NCBI RefSeq assembly: GCF_001039275.2
Contig: NZ_CP030117.1
Span: 4,939,501-5,003,500 of the forward strand
DNA from: Brevibacillus brevis
Lineage (GTDB): Bacteria > Bacillota > Bacilli > Brevibacillales > Brevibacillaceae
Length of the DNA: 64,000 nucleotides
Reading direction: 5' to 3'
A program made the position numbers and the translations under genes. Below, one piece after another: positions 33,191-41,370 of the stretch; the first letter of the stretch is position 1, and each line of letters starts with the position of its first letter. A model generated the notes under the pieces. The model made no database searches, was not told the DNA's origin, and saw only the letters and a program-made list of their open reading frames with translations.

Positions 33191-33225
33191 CGTCTGCATT
33201 GGCGCATCTAGGAGGCATTCACGTC

Positions 33226-34461
33226 GTGGTTCCCGAAAAACCTTTCTCGACCTTGAAAAAAATCCCTGCTGACTTCTCTCTATCTGCCGTTATTGTTGGA
33301 CTCATCGCCACGATGGTCTCCTATGCAGGACCATTGCTGATCGTCTTTCAAGCTGCCAAAGGTGCCGGACTCAGCGATGCAGTCCTCGCCTCTTGGATTT
33401 GGGCCATCTCGATTGGGAGCGGCTTGACGTGCATTGTGCTCAGCATCTGGTTTCGCACCCCGATCATCACGGCTTGGTCGACGCCGGGGGCAGTTCTGTT
33501 AGTCACCAGCTTGACAGTATACTCCTTCCCCGACGCGATTGGCGCGTATATTTTTTCAGCCGTGGTCATTACGCTCGTCGGTGTTTCCGGTTTGTTTTCC
33601 GTCTTGATGAAATACGTCCCGCAGTCGATTACGACCGCCATGCTCGCGGGGATTCTCCTGTCTTTTGGCGTAGAAGTCTTTGTCTCCATGCAGCACCTGC
33701 CCGCCTTGGCTCTGCCGATGATCTTTTGCTATCTGTTCGCCAAACGCTGGTCACCACGGTATGCTGTCGTGCTTACGCTTTTGGTCGGCTTGGTTGTCGC
33801 CTTTCTTTTGGGACGTTTGCAAATGGACAATGTCCAGATGTCCCTCGTCCAGCCCGTCTTTACGATGCCGACGTTCTCTCTCGATACGATCATCGGCCTG
33901 GGGATTCCATTGTGCATCGTCGCGCTTGCCTCTCAGAACGCCCCAGGAATTAGCGTCTTAAAAGCAGACGGGTACGATACACCTGCTGGACCACTCGTTA
34001 CGACTACTGGCATCGCGTCGCTTTTGCTCGCTCCTTTTGGTTCACCAGGCATCAATCTCGCGGCAATTACGGCGGCGATTTGCACGGGAAAAGAAGCTCA
34101 TCCGGATCATACCAAGCGCTACATTGCCGGAATTGCCTGCGGGGGCTTTTACTTACTCTTCGGGATGTTTGGCGCTACGATGGCTTCGGTGTTCGCTGCT
34201 TTGCCCAAAGAGTTGATCGCCGTCATTGCGGGCTTGGCTCTGTTTGCCTCGCTCAGTTCCAGCCTCGCACAGGCGATGAGCGAAGCGAAGGAACGCGAAT
34301 GCGCCTTGGTTACGTTTCTCGTGACGATTTCCGGCATCTCCATTGGCGGAATCGGTGCTGCTTTCTGGGGCTTGATTGCGGGGGTAGTCACCCATCTGAT
34401 TTTGAATGGCAATGTGAAAAGCTGGTTTGTGAAAAAGAAGAATACGCAGCCGTTGGCATAG
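33226..34461 (+). CDS. Benzoate/H+ symporter family (BenE) transporter
   Basis: 411 residues, about 11-12 hydrophobic segments. VIVGLIATMVSYAGPLLIVFQAA, WIWAISIGSGLTCIVLSIWFRTPIITAWSTPGA and PLVTTTGIASLLLAPFGSPGINLAAITAAICTG are BenE family hallmarks. A GTG at 33226, 10 nt after AGGAGG, is preferred over an upstream TTG. It follows the regulator by 35 nt. Family members import benzoate or similar aromatic acids; the combination with alcohol dehydrogenases suggests an aromatic alcohol/acid substrate, but no ring-cleavage genes are here. Confidence 0.9.
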   Translation: MVPEKPFSTLKKIPADFSLSAVIVGLIATMVSYAGPLLIVFQAAKGAGLSDAVLASWIWAISIGSGLTCIVLSIWFRTPIITAWSTPGAVLLVTSLTVYSFPDAIGAYIFSAVVITLVGVSGLFSVLMKYVPQSITTAMLAGILLSFGVEVFVSMQHLPALALPMIFCYLFAKRWSPRYAVVLTLLVGLVVAFLLGRLQMDNVQMSLVQPVFTMPTFSLDTIIGLGIPLCIVALASQNAPGISVLKADGYDTPAGPLVTTTGIASLLLAPFGSPGINLAAITAAICTGKEAHPDHTKRYIAGIACGGFYLLFGMFGATMASVFAALPKELIAVIAGLALFASLSSSLAQAMSEAKERECALVTFLVTISGISIGGIGAAFWGLIAGVVTHLILNGNVKSWFVKKKNTQPLA

Positions 34462-34487
34462 CTGCCTGAACATGAGGAGAGAGTCCC

Positions 34488-35048
34488 GTGAAAAAATGGT
34501 TTGGTGTCATCACTCTTTCAGCTTTCCTTTTAATGGCCGGCTCTGCTTGCACGACGAAGGAATCCACACACTCCTCAAGTGGTTTTGCGCTATCGAAAAC
34601 TTTTTCATCCACAGAAGAAATCACCCAAGACGCCATGGTTATTTTGAAAGGCACCGTTCCCAAAGTATACAAAGAAGAAAAAACCGAATTTCTCGTACTC
34701 TACGTGTATGAAGTAGCCGTCGACAACGTGTATCAAAACCTCACCGAGCACCCGATTGAGGCGGGGGATACAATCAAGCTGTATCGCATCGTAGGTTTTC
34801 AACCTGCTAAAGATAAAGAGATCGCTCCGATTACGGATCATAAGCAGACTGAAATTCCAGAAGGTGAGTATCTTCTGTTTCTCAACGGAGGTTATGTTGA
34901 AGAGGCTGGTCAAGTGAGATGGTTTCCAAACACTCCTAATCAGTTATTTAAAGCGACCGGTGGGGACAGCGGCACAGAGTATAAGAACGTGTTTGTGTCA
35001 GACGAGATTCCCTCTATTACGGAAGAGGATGTACTGGATGCAATCTAA
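34488..35048 (+). CDS. Lipoprotein of unknown function
   Basis: 186 residues. A GTG start with GAGGAG upstream gives MKKWFGVITLSAFLLMAGSAC, a lipoprotein signal with Cys at 21, then a Ser/Thr linker. The mature domain is beta-rich (DAMVILKGTVPKVYKEEKTE; YEVAVDNVYQNL; EYLLFLNGGYVEEAG) and resembles the many Bacillales lipoproteins annotated as unknown. It is the last gene before a strong terminator. Its link to the catabolic genes is only positional. Confidence 0.78.
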   Translation: MKKWFGVITLSAFLLMAGSACTTKESTHSSSGFALSKTFSSTEEITQDAMVILKGTVPKVYKEEKTEFLVLYVYEVAVDNVYQNLTEHPIEAGDTIKLYRIVGFQPAKDKEIAPITDHKQTEIPEGEYLLFLNGGYVEEAGQVRWFPNTPNQLFKATGGDSGTEYKNVFVSDEIPSITEEDVLDAI

Positions 35049-35049
35049 G

Positions 35050-35086
35050 AAACGGCTCCTCGAATGAATCTGAGGAGCCGTTTTGT
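35050..35086. terminator. Bidirectional terminator
   Basis: Stem AACGGCTCCTC / GAGGAGCCGTT with a 10-nt loop and a TTTTG tail; it lies between convergent genes at 34488 and 35100. Confidence 0.86.
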
Positions 35087-35099
35087 CTGTTCCCTGAAA

Positions 35100-35975
35100 C
35101 TAGCGGTAAAACCCTTGTTCCTCGGCGTAATGTCCCCAATGCGGGCGACTGCCGTCTCGATCCGTAAAAGGATACTCGTCCGACAAGCCCCATGTACTGA
35201 CCGTTTTCCCTGTTTTTTCTGCGACAGCCGGGTCCGAAGCCAGCGCAACCACTGCCCGACCGATGTACGTAGGTGTTTCCGACATAATGAAGTGCTTATC
35301 TTGCTTCACTGCCTCTCTCCACGTCTCTTCTGTCACGCCAAAAAGATCGAGCATCGTTTCAGAGCGCAGGAAGCCCGGTGTTAAAGCCAACGCGGTAACC
35401 CCATGTGAGCGCAGGTCCTCTGCCATCGACGCAGCGAGATGAATCGTCGAGATTTTTGCCAAGCTGTAGTACAGATTGCCGCGGTACCGATAGTCGATTC
35501 CGTCTGTAATCTCGATGATCAGCCCTTTTTTCTGCGCCACCATGAGTGGAACCGCATAGTGACTGGTGATCATATGCGTCCGAATGGCTCGCTCTTGCAT
35601 CAAAAGGCCGTCTGCCAATGGCTGCTCCCAGAACGGCGTCCCCCAGTGAGTCAACGGATCTCCGCCCCAGATGTCATTGACCAAAAGATCGAGCTGTCCA
35701 TTTTGCTCCGCTTTTACTCGCTCAAAGAACGCTTTAACCTCTTCTTCCTGCGTATGATCGACTCGCACAGCGATACCGATTCCGCCGCTTGCCGTCACGA
35801 GCTCTGCTGTCTCTTCAATCGTCTCCTGTCGCGCCATATCAGAGTGCTGACCACGCACCGTACGTCCCGTCACATATACCGTCGCCCCTGCTTCTCCCAG
35901 ACTGACGGCAATCCCCCGTCCTGCTCCTCTTGTGCCGCCTGCTACCACCGCTACTTTGCCTTGTAATGGTTTCAT
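35100..35975 (-). CDS. SDR family oxidoreductase
   Basis: 291 residues. VAVVAGGTRGAGRGIAVSLGEAGA (about 8-31) is the NADP-binding motif; VTGRTVRGQHSD follows beta2, as in NADPH enzymes. The catalytic core is atypical: NNAG is NDIWGGD, and the Ser-Tyr-Lys region reads EITDGIDYRYRGNLYYSLAKIST, with YxxAK (YYSLAK). The C-terminus SDEYPFTDRDGSRPHWGHYAEEQG is shared by a distinct SDR group of Bacillales and Actinobacteria with unknown substrate. It is divergent from the YafY-type regulator at 36095 across an operator-like repeat, so that regulator probably controls it. Confidence 0.85.
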   Translation of the reverse strand: MKPLQGKVAVVAGGTRGAGRGIAVSLGEAGATVYVTGRTVRGQHSDMARQETIEETAELVTASGGIGIAVRVDHTQEEEVKAFFERVKAEQNGQLDLLVNDIWGGDPLTHWGTPFWEQPLADGLLMQERAIRTHMITSHYAVPLMVAQKKGLIIEITDGIDYRYRGNLYYSLAKISTIHLAASMAEDLRSHGVTALALTPGFLRSETMLDLFGVTEETWREAVKQDKHFIMSETPTYIGRAVVALASDPAVAEKTGKTVSTWGLSDEYPFTDRDGSRPHWGHYAEEQGFYR

Positions 35976-36010
35976 TTGTAATGCCTCCTTCTCGATTCAT
36001 GCATCAAGAA

Positions 36011-36048
36011 TAACGAAGTAAATATGACAACCGCTGTCATATTCGTTA
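36011..36048. promoter_or_regulatory. Nested inverted repeats between SDR and YafY-type regulator genes
   Basis: TATGACA (36023-36029) and TGTCATA (36035-36041) flank a 5-bp centre; TAACGAA (36011-36017) and TTCGTTA (36042-36048) form outer arms. A TACAAT at 36052-36057 could be the rightward -10. Likely operator of the WYL regulator. Confidence 0.62.
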
Positions 36049-36094
36049 CGATACAATCAAAGTAATGTTGTATTTACTTCTAGGAGGGCTTTTT

Positions 36095-37051
36095 ATGCGG
36101 GCAGATCGACTTCTTACGATCTTATTGCTCTTGCAAAACCACGGTCGCATGACTTCCAAGCAATTAGCAGAAAGGCTGGAGGTATCAGAGCGAACCGTTC
36201 ATCGTGATATGGAAGCCTTGAGTGCGTCAGGCGTTCCCGTCTATGCCCTGCGCGGTGCAGATGGGGGCTGGGCTTTGGCAGAAGGGTATCGCAGTAATTT
36301 GACTGGAATGAAAATAGATGAGCTGCAATCACTGCTCGTAGCGTCCCCTGCTGCCTTGTTGAATGATCTCGGACTGCATGAAAACTATGAAGCTGCTTTT
36401 CTCAAGCTGCTGTCCGCGCTGCCAAAAACCGTTCAGCAGGACGCCATCCACGTACGCCAGCTCCTTCATATCGATGGGGCTGGCTGGCATGAATCTACGG
36501 AGACGTTTCCGTTCTTGTCTACAGTTCAAGATGCCGTATGGCTTTCCCGCAAGCTGTTCATTCGTTACATGCGCGAGGATGTGCCCGTAGAGCGCATTGT
36601 CTGCCCGCTCGGACTCGTCGCCAAGCGCAGCATCTGGTATTTGGTCGCGCAAGTGGACGAGGACATGCGGACGTACCGGATTTCACGACTGTTGGATGCA
36701 CGGCTGTTAGATGATGGCTTCCTCCGTCCAAGTGATTTCGACCTCGCTTCCTATTGGGAACAATCCACCTTGGACTTCAAGTCCAGTCTCCCGCGATATC
36801 CTGCGCGGTTGCTCGTCAAAAAAGAGACTCTGCCTGCTGTAAAACAGGAGCGTTATATAAAAATAGCTTCCACCCAAGCCGCAACAGACGACTGGATGGA
36901 AGCAGAGGTTGAATTTCATACACTTGCGTCAGCATGCTCGCTAGTGCTCAGCTTTGGCCCGCACATTCAAGTGTTGGAGCCGCAAGAGCTGAAACGTGAG
37001 GTCGCAGAGCAAGCTCGGGCTATACTTCGCCTGTACGAGGTCCAGAATTAG
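36095..37051 (+). CDS. YafY/DeoR-type HTH regulator with WYL domain
   Basis: 318 residues. The N-terminal HTH (about 1-60: RADRLLTILLLLQNHGRMTSKQLAERLEVSERTVHRDMEALS) is followed by a WYL ligand-sensing domain (about 130-230: FIRYMREDVPVERIVCPLGLVAKRSIWYLVAQVDE, with the W-Y-L motif as WYL) and a WCX C-terminal extension. AGGAGGG lies 6 nt before the ATG. Divergent from the SDR gene, so a local regulator is the natural reading. Its 3' end overlaps the convergent MFS gene by 32 bp. Confidence 0.9.
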   Translation: MRADRLLTILLLLQNHGRMTSKQLAERLEVSERTVHRDMEALSASGVPVYALRGADGGWALAEGYRSNLTGMKIDELQSLLVASPAALLNDLGLHENYEAAFLKLLSALPKTVQQDAIHVRQLLHIDGAGWHESTETFPFLSTVQDAVWLSRKLFIRYMREDVPVERIVCPLGLVAKRSIWYLVAQVDEDMRTYRISRLLDARLLDDGFLRPSDFDLASYWEQSTLDFKSSLPRYPARLLVKKETLPAVKQERYIKIASTQAATDDWMEAEVEFHTLASACSLVLSFGPHIQVLEPQELKREVAEQARAILRLYEVQN

Positions 37052-38213
37052 CAAGCACCTTCGTTTCTCGTCCGCACATGAGCAGGACAATTGCTCCCAC
37101 GATCAGCACTGCGGTAAATACACTAAAAATGAACGTGTAGCTGTAATGATGCGACGAGTAGTAACCGACGAGATACGGCGCGATAATACTGCCGATTCTT
37201 CCGACACCAGATGCCATACCAGAACCGGTAGCGCGCAGTGGTGTCGGATAATTTTCCGGCGTGTACGCGTACAAAGCACCCCAGGCCCCCAGATTGAAGA
37301 AGGACAAGAAGGCTCCCGTCACCAACAGCTCCACAGTGCCACTGCTTTGTCCAAAAGCGAAAGCCATCACGCCAGTCATGAACAAGAAGGTCGCCAGTGT
37401 CCCTTTCCGTCCCCATTTTTCCACGAGATAGGCTGCCGCGAAATAGCCTGGCAGTTGGGCCAACGTCATGATCAGTACGTACTGGAAGCTTTTGATCATC
37501 GTAAAGCCTTTATCGACCAAAACAGATGGCATCCATAAAAACATGCCGTAGTACGAGAACGCAATTGCAAACCAGACGACCCACAGCGTAACCGTCTCTT
37601 TGCGATGAGACGTCAACAGCTTTCCAACTGGAATCTTCTCAGCCCGCTTTTGAAACTGCGGAGATTCAGGAATGCTCCTCCGAGCAAACCAGGCATACAC
37701 GACGGGCAACGCCCCGATCATGACAGCCACGCGCCAGCCGTAGTCCGGAATGATGAAATACGCTATGACGGCTGCCGCGATCCAACCGACCGCCCAAAAG
37801 CTCTCCAACAGCACAACCGTACTTCCTCGCTTCTCCGGTGGCGCAAACTCATTTACCAGCGTCGAGGCTACCGGCAGCTCTGCACCCAAGCCGAGTCCCA
37901 TCAGGAAGCGGAACAGCAGCATGCTCGCAAAACCAGTTGCGAAAGCGCTCGCAAAGCTCGCCAAGCCAAACAAGACCAAGGTCAGCAAAAACACTGGCTT
38001 GCGGCCAATTCGGTCAGCCAAATAGCCACCTGCAATCGCCCCAATTGCCATGCCGACGAGATTGCCCGTCCCGAGCAACCCGGCCTCTTCCCCTGTCAAA
38101 CCCCATTCCTGTCGTAATGCCACCATAATAAAAGATAAAAGTGCAACATCCATAGCATCGAACATCCAGCCAAAACCGGCTGCCCAAAAAACTTTTTTGT
38201 AAGGCTTTGACAT
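37020..38213 (-). CDS. MFS transporter, aromatic acid:H+ symporter (AAHS)-like
   Basis: 397 residues, 12 hydrophobic segments. GFGWMFDAMDVALLSFIMVAL in TM1 and the loop GGYLADRIGRKPVFL after TM2 are the AAHS/SHS signatures (D in TM1, DxxGRKP). RRSIPESPQFQKR precedes the central loop, as in family members that carry benzoate, vanillate, niacin or sialic acid. The start at 38213 (MSKPYKK) has AGGGA 6 nt upstream; in-frame codons before it are not helical. It is not close to the BenE gene. Substrate not resolved. Confidence 0.88.
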   Translation of the reverse strand: MSKPYKKVFWAAGFGWMFDAMDVALLSFIMVALRQEWGLTGEEAGLLGTGNLVGMAIGAIAGGYLADRIGRKPVFLLTLVLFGLASFASAFATGFASMLLFRFLMGLGLGAELPVASTLVNEFAPPEKRGSTVVLLESFWAVGWIAAAVIAYFIIPDYGWRVAVMIGALPVVYAWFARRSIPESPQFQKRAEKIPVGKLLTSHRKETVTLWVVWFAIAFSYYGMFLWMPSVLVDKGFTMIKSFQYVLIMTLAQLPGYFAAAYLVEKWGRKGTLATFLFMTGVMAFAFGQSSGTVELLVTGAFLSFFNLGAWGALYAYTPENYPTPLRATGSGMASGVGRIGSIIAPYLVGYYSSHHYSYTFIFSVFTAVLIVGAIVLLMCGRETKVLANSGPRTGEV

Positions 38214-38363
38214 TCTCGTTCCCTGCTTTCCTTTCTTTTGCGCATGATATTCGCGCCTAGTTATCATTTCGCTTTTTCACCCAATATCCTGCTCGCGGAA
38301 AAAAGTTCGACTATTGTGATAGTAGTCTTTCCCAAGAAGTTCCATTCTAACCAGTCCATGGCG

Positions 38364-38397
38364 AAAAGGCAGTCCGCTGATTCGTAGAACTGCCATT
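38364..38397 (-). terminator. Terminator of the AraC-type regulator gene
   Basis: Minus strand GGCAGT...ACTGCC stem with TTTTCGCC after it. Confidence 0.6.
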
Positions 38398-38419
38398 TTG
38401 AAACAAAGGATGATTGATC

Positions 38420-39202
38420 TTATTGAGGAAGCCGCTGAATGAATCTGTTCATGAGCAAAGAAAGAGAAATCAAGATGGGAGGGTCGTCCGGATGTGGCAC
38501 ATGAAGAGTAACTTGCTGATGAGGGACGATCGCAGTTGATGTGACAATGATTGGTTTCTTGGAACGTGTGCGCAATGTCTCGTACGGCAAGAGAAAATCC
38601 ATCGCCTGCATACCCCAGGCAACAGACGTCGCCATCAAGTAATACGTGCCCGGTTTGACATTGGTAAAACAAAAATTGCCTAGCGAGGGCAGCAATGTTC
38701 CGTATAAAGGAAGACCTTCTGGAATCGGCTTGGCAAACAATCCAATCAAAATGACGCCTTGAAATGGCTCTGTGGACTCGATTGTTCCTGCAATGGTCAT
38801 CGGCCGCTCCGGGGACGGATGTAACCGACTCCACTCTGTCAACTGCTGCAAGGAACGGAGACGGTCTTCCGCTAGCTGGGCCGTTTCTCGAAATTCGCTA
38901 GGCGATACCCCTACACGCTCCGTAAAACGGGTAGAGAACGTGCCCAGGCTCTGCTGGCCAATTTCCAGACCAATGTCGCGAACACTCATGTTCGTGCGCA
39001 GCAGTAAATCCTTTGCCCGTTGGAGTCGCATGGTCGATACGTAATAAAGAGGCGGGAGACCGATTCTTTCCTTAAAAATCCGCGCAAAATGATACTGGCT
39101 ATACGCAACATGATTCGCCAACCGGGAAAGTGGCAAAGGCTCGTCTAAATGCCGATGTATATAAGCGATCACTTCGTCAATTTCGGTATACCTGTCCATC
39201 AA
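38420..39202 (-). CDS. AraC family regulator with N-terminal HTH and C-terminal sensing domain
   Basis: 260 residues. The double HTH is at the N-terminus (about 8-110: LPLSRLANHVAYSQYHFARIFKERIGLPPLYYVSTMRLQRAKDLLLRT and VRDIGLEIGQQSLGTFSTRFTERVGVSPSEFR), the reverse of classical AraC order but common in Bacillus Ada/AdaA-like and YdeC types. Residues 130-250 form a beta-rich domain with no clear family (IAGTIESTEPFQGVILIGLF; FCFTNVKPGTYYLMATSVAWG) that recalls prealbumin-like carboxypeptidase-regulatory folds. Autogenous control through the GAAC-N4-GTTC site upstream is possible. Confidence 0.85.
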   Translation of the reverse strand: MMDRYTEIDEVIAYIHRHLDEPLPLSRLANHVAYSQYHFARIFKERIGLPPLYYVSTMRLQRAKDLLLRTNMSVRDIGLEIGQQSLGTFSTRFTERVGVSPSEFRETAQLAEDRLRSLQQLTEWSRLHPSPERPMTIAGTIESTEPFQGVILIGLFAKPIPEGLPLYGTLLPSLGNFCFTNVKPGTYYLMATSVAWGMQAMDFLLPYETLRTRSKKPIIVTSTAIVPHQQVTLHVPHPDDPPILISLSLLMNRFIQRLPQ

Positions 39203-39238
39203 TCGAGCTGCCCCTCCCTCTTCTTCACAACCAAATAC

Positions 39239-39252
39239 AGAACGTTTGTTCT
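39239..39252. promoter_or_regulatory. AGAAC-N4-GTTCT inverted repeat upstream of the AraC-type gene
   Basis: AGAACGTTTGTTCT matches the GAAC-N4-GTTC core of the Bacillus LexA (SOS) box, but outer C/G are A/T. It lies 37 bp upstream of the AraC start. It could be a weak LexA site or the operator of that regulator. Confidence 0.4.
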
Positions 39253-39305
39253 AAAATAAAATTTACCATATTTTTCTGAACGATGGAAGGAGTAATTGGC
39301 AACAC

Positions 39306-40166
39306 TTACGCTTTCGTTTTTTGCAAACGGATTTCATTCAGAAACGCTTGCATCGTGTTCGTTACAAATGAATCTTTTCTGCGAATAAAAACGGTTGTCA
39401 CCTCATGATAAGGCTCCGGGATGCGATGTATATGAACCGTTCCGCTCTCGACCAAGTGATGTACTGCCGACTTCGGCAAAATGGTAATGCCGATCCCCGC
39501 TGCTACGCCCCCGATAATGGTCTCAAACGTTCCGAATTCCATCACTTTTTTCGGAATCAAGCCCTCTACCTTCATCCAGGTCTCTAACCGTTCTCGATAT
39601 CCGCAGCCCTTTTTGTAGAGCAAAAGAGCTTTCCCTGTGATATCACTGGCAGTGAAGGAACTGTTTTTCGTTACTAACACCAGTTCCTCTTGAAACACTT
39701 GCTCCTGCTCGATCAAAGGATGGTTGATCGGTCCACTCACGAACGCTCCATCCAGCGCGAGATCCAATACTTTTTGCAGCAAATTCTCTGTCACACCTGC
39801 CTTGAGAGAGATATCCACATGCGGATACTGGCTGCAATACGAGGATAGCAACCTCGGAAGGGCATTGATCGTCTCGACCATCCCAACCTCCAGCACCCCG
39901 GACGGCTCGGAAGCCCGATGAAAGTACTTTTGCATTTCCTCGAATTTGTTGATGATCTCTCGCGAATATTCGAGCAGGCGCTTCCCTTCTGTATTTAAGG
40001 TCATGCCTCGCTTGTTGCGATAAAACAAAGGTGTTCCCAGCTCTTTTTCCAGCAGCTTGATCCGTGCCGTCACATTCGACTGAACGTAGCTCAGCTCGGC
40101 TGCGGTCTTGCTCACACTGCCCAATGTGGCGACCATCTGGAATATTTTCAAATCATTGATCTCCAC
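39306..40166 (-). CDS. LysR family transcriptional regulator
   Basis: 286 residues. N-terminal HTH (about 1-60: LKIFQMVATLGSVSKTAAELSYVQSNVTARIKLLEKELGTPLFYRNKRGMTLNTEG) followed by the type-2 periplasmic-binding effector domain. A GTG start at 40166 (GGGAG 6 nt upstream) is preferred over an ATG without a site. It is divergent from the EamA exporter at 40304, an arrangement typical of LysR regulators controlling an exporter. Effector unknown. Confidence 0.92.
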   Translation of the reverse strand: MEINDLKIFQMVATLGSVSKTAAELSYVQSNVTARIKLLEKELGTPLFYRNKRGMTLNTEGKRLLEYSREIINKFEEMQKYFHRASEPSGVLEVGMVETINALPRLLSSYCSQYPHVDISLKAGVTENLLQKVLDLALDGAFVSGPINHPLIEQEQVFQEELVLVTKNSSFTASDITGKALLLYKKGCGYRERLETWMKVEGLIPKKVMEFGTFETIIGGVAAGIGITILPKSAVHHLVESGTVHIHRIPEPYHEVTTVFIRRKDSFVTNTMQAFLNEIRLQKTKA

Positions 40167-40303
40167 GTTTCTCTCCCTCTTTTCATCTATCACTGAAAAT
40201 GATACATAAAGTTATTATCAATCATTATACTAACATATTTCCATCCAGTATGATGTGGTAAGTCAACTTTGTCAGCTTCAGATTGAAAGGGAGAAATCGC
40301 ATA

Positions 40304-41275
40304 ATGAACAAGCAACTACTTTTGGGGTCTATTTTCTGCATGGTGGCCAGTATGTCATGGGGGGCGATGTTTCCAGTTGCGCACATCGCGCTGCAAGAGA
40401 TCGATCCATTTTACTTCTCATTTCTTCGCTATTTTTTCGTAACCATTATTTTGTGCGGTTTGCTCTGGGCAAAAGAAGGCTTATCTGCTTTTCGTTTTGA
40501 AGGGCGCGGGAAGTCTCTGCTGTTTTTTGGAACAATGGCGTTTACCGTCTACAATATGGGAGTATTTCTCGGGCAGGATTTGATGGGAGAGCCAGGCACG
40601 ATTGCAGCTTCCATTATGGAAGTGCTCATGCCGATGATCTCGATTGTAATTTTGTCCATTACCACTAGAAAGCTGCCGCCGTACTATACGTTGGCGACGA
40701 TTTTGGTAGCTTTGGTCGGAGCTGTCCTTGTTATTACCAATGGCAATCTTACCTTCTTTACTACAGCAAGTGAGCATTTGATTCCGTTGTTCTTTATTTT
40801 CATCGGTGTCGTGGGTTGGGTTGTCTACTCGATCGGCGGCGGGCGTTTTCACACGTGGTCTATACTTCGCTACTCCACGTTGACGTGTCTCTTGGGAACA
40901 GGCGTGAATTTCGTCTTTGTCACGACTTCCTCACTCTTTCAATGGCTTCCGGTTCCTACTGTCGAGACTGTGATGTCCATCAAGTACGAAATGGCCTTCA
41001 TGGTTCTTTTACCCGGCTTTGTAGCTCTTCTGAGCTGGAATGCAGGCATCAAGCTGCTCACTCCGCTCAACGGCATTTTGTTTATCAACCTGGTTCCGAT
41101 CACGACCTTTGCCATGATGGCGTTTCAAGGTTATGAGATCAGCCGTTACGAATTGTGCGGCACCTTGCTCGTGATCCTTGCCCTGATCGGGAACAACCAC
41201 TTCCAAAGAAAGCAACTACAATACCGTTCCGTCACAAAGCAACAACCGAGCGGAAGAAAAGTCCCGTCCATGTAG
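40304..41275 (+). CDS. EamA/DMT family transporter
   Basis: 323 residues with ten hydrophobic segments in two five-helix EamA repeats (FCMVASMSWGAMFPVAHIAL; YNMGVFLGQDLMGEPGTIAASIMEVLMPMISIVIL; second half AGIKLLTPLNGILFINLVPITTFAMMAFQG). The basic tail ends at about 320. It probably exports an amino acid or metabolite. GGGAG lies 10 nt before the ATG. Divergent from a LysR gene, its likely regulator, and followed by a terminator. Confidence 0.9.
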   Translation: MNKQLLLGSIFCMVASMSWGAMFPVAHIALQEIDPFYFSFLRYFFVTIILCGLLWAKEGLSAFRFEGRGKSLLFFGTMAFTVYNMGVFLGQDLMGEPGTIAASIMEVLMPMISIVILSITTRKLPPYYTLATILVALVGAVLVITNGNLTFFTTASEHLIPLFFIFIGVVGWVVYSIGGGRFHTWSILRYSTLTCLLGTGVNFVFVTTSSLFQWLPVPTVETVMSIKYEMAFMVLLPGFVALLSWNAGIKLLTPLNGILFINLVPITTFAMMAFQGYEISRYELCGTLLVILALIGNNHFQRKQLQYRSVTKQQPSGRKVPSM

Positions 41276-41284
41276 TCTAAAAAA

Positions 41285-41328
41285 AGAAGGATAGAAATTC
41301 AGGAAGCCCTGAATCTCTATCCTTTTTT
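41285..41328. terminator. Bidirectional terminator
   Basis: Stem AAGGATAGAaaTTCAGG / CCTGAAtcTCTATCCTT with a 3-nt loop and T/A tracts on both sides; it lies between convergent genes. Confidence 0.88.
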
Positions 41329-41370
41329 CTATCATGGTCGCCGCTACCCTTGCGTGACAAGCATACATTT

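Noticed and set aside
38277..38834. 185-codon minus-strand frame overlapping the AraC gene
   Set aside because: Out of frame with the HTH gene, no start signal, no motif.
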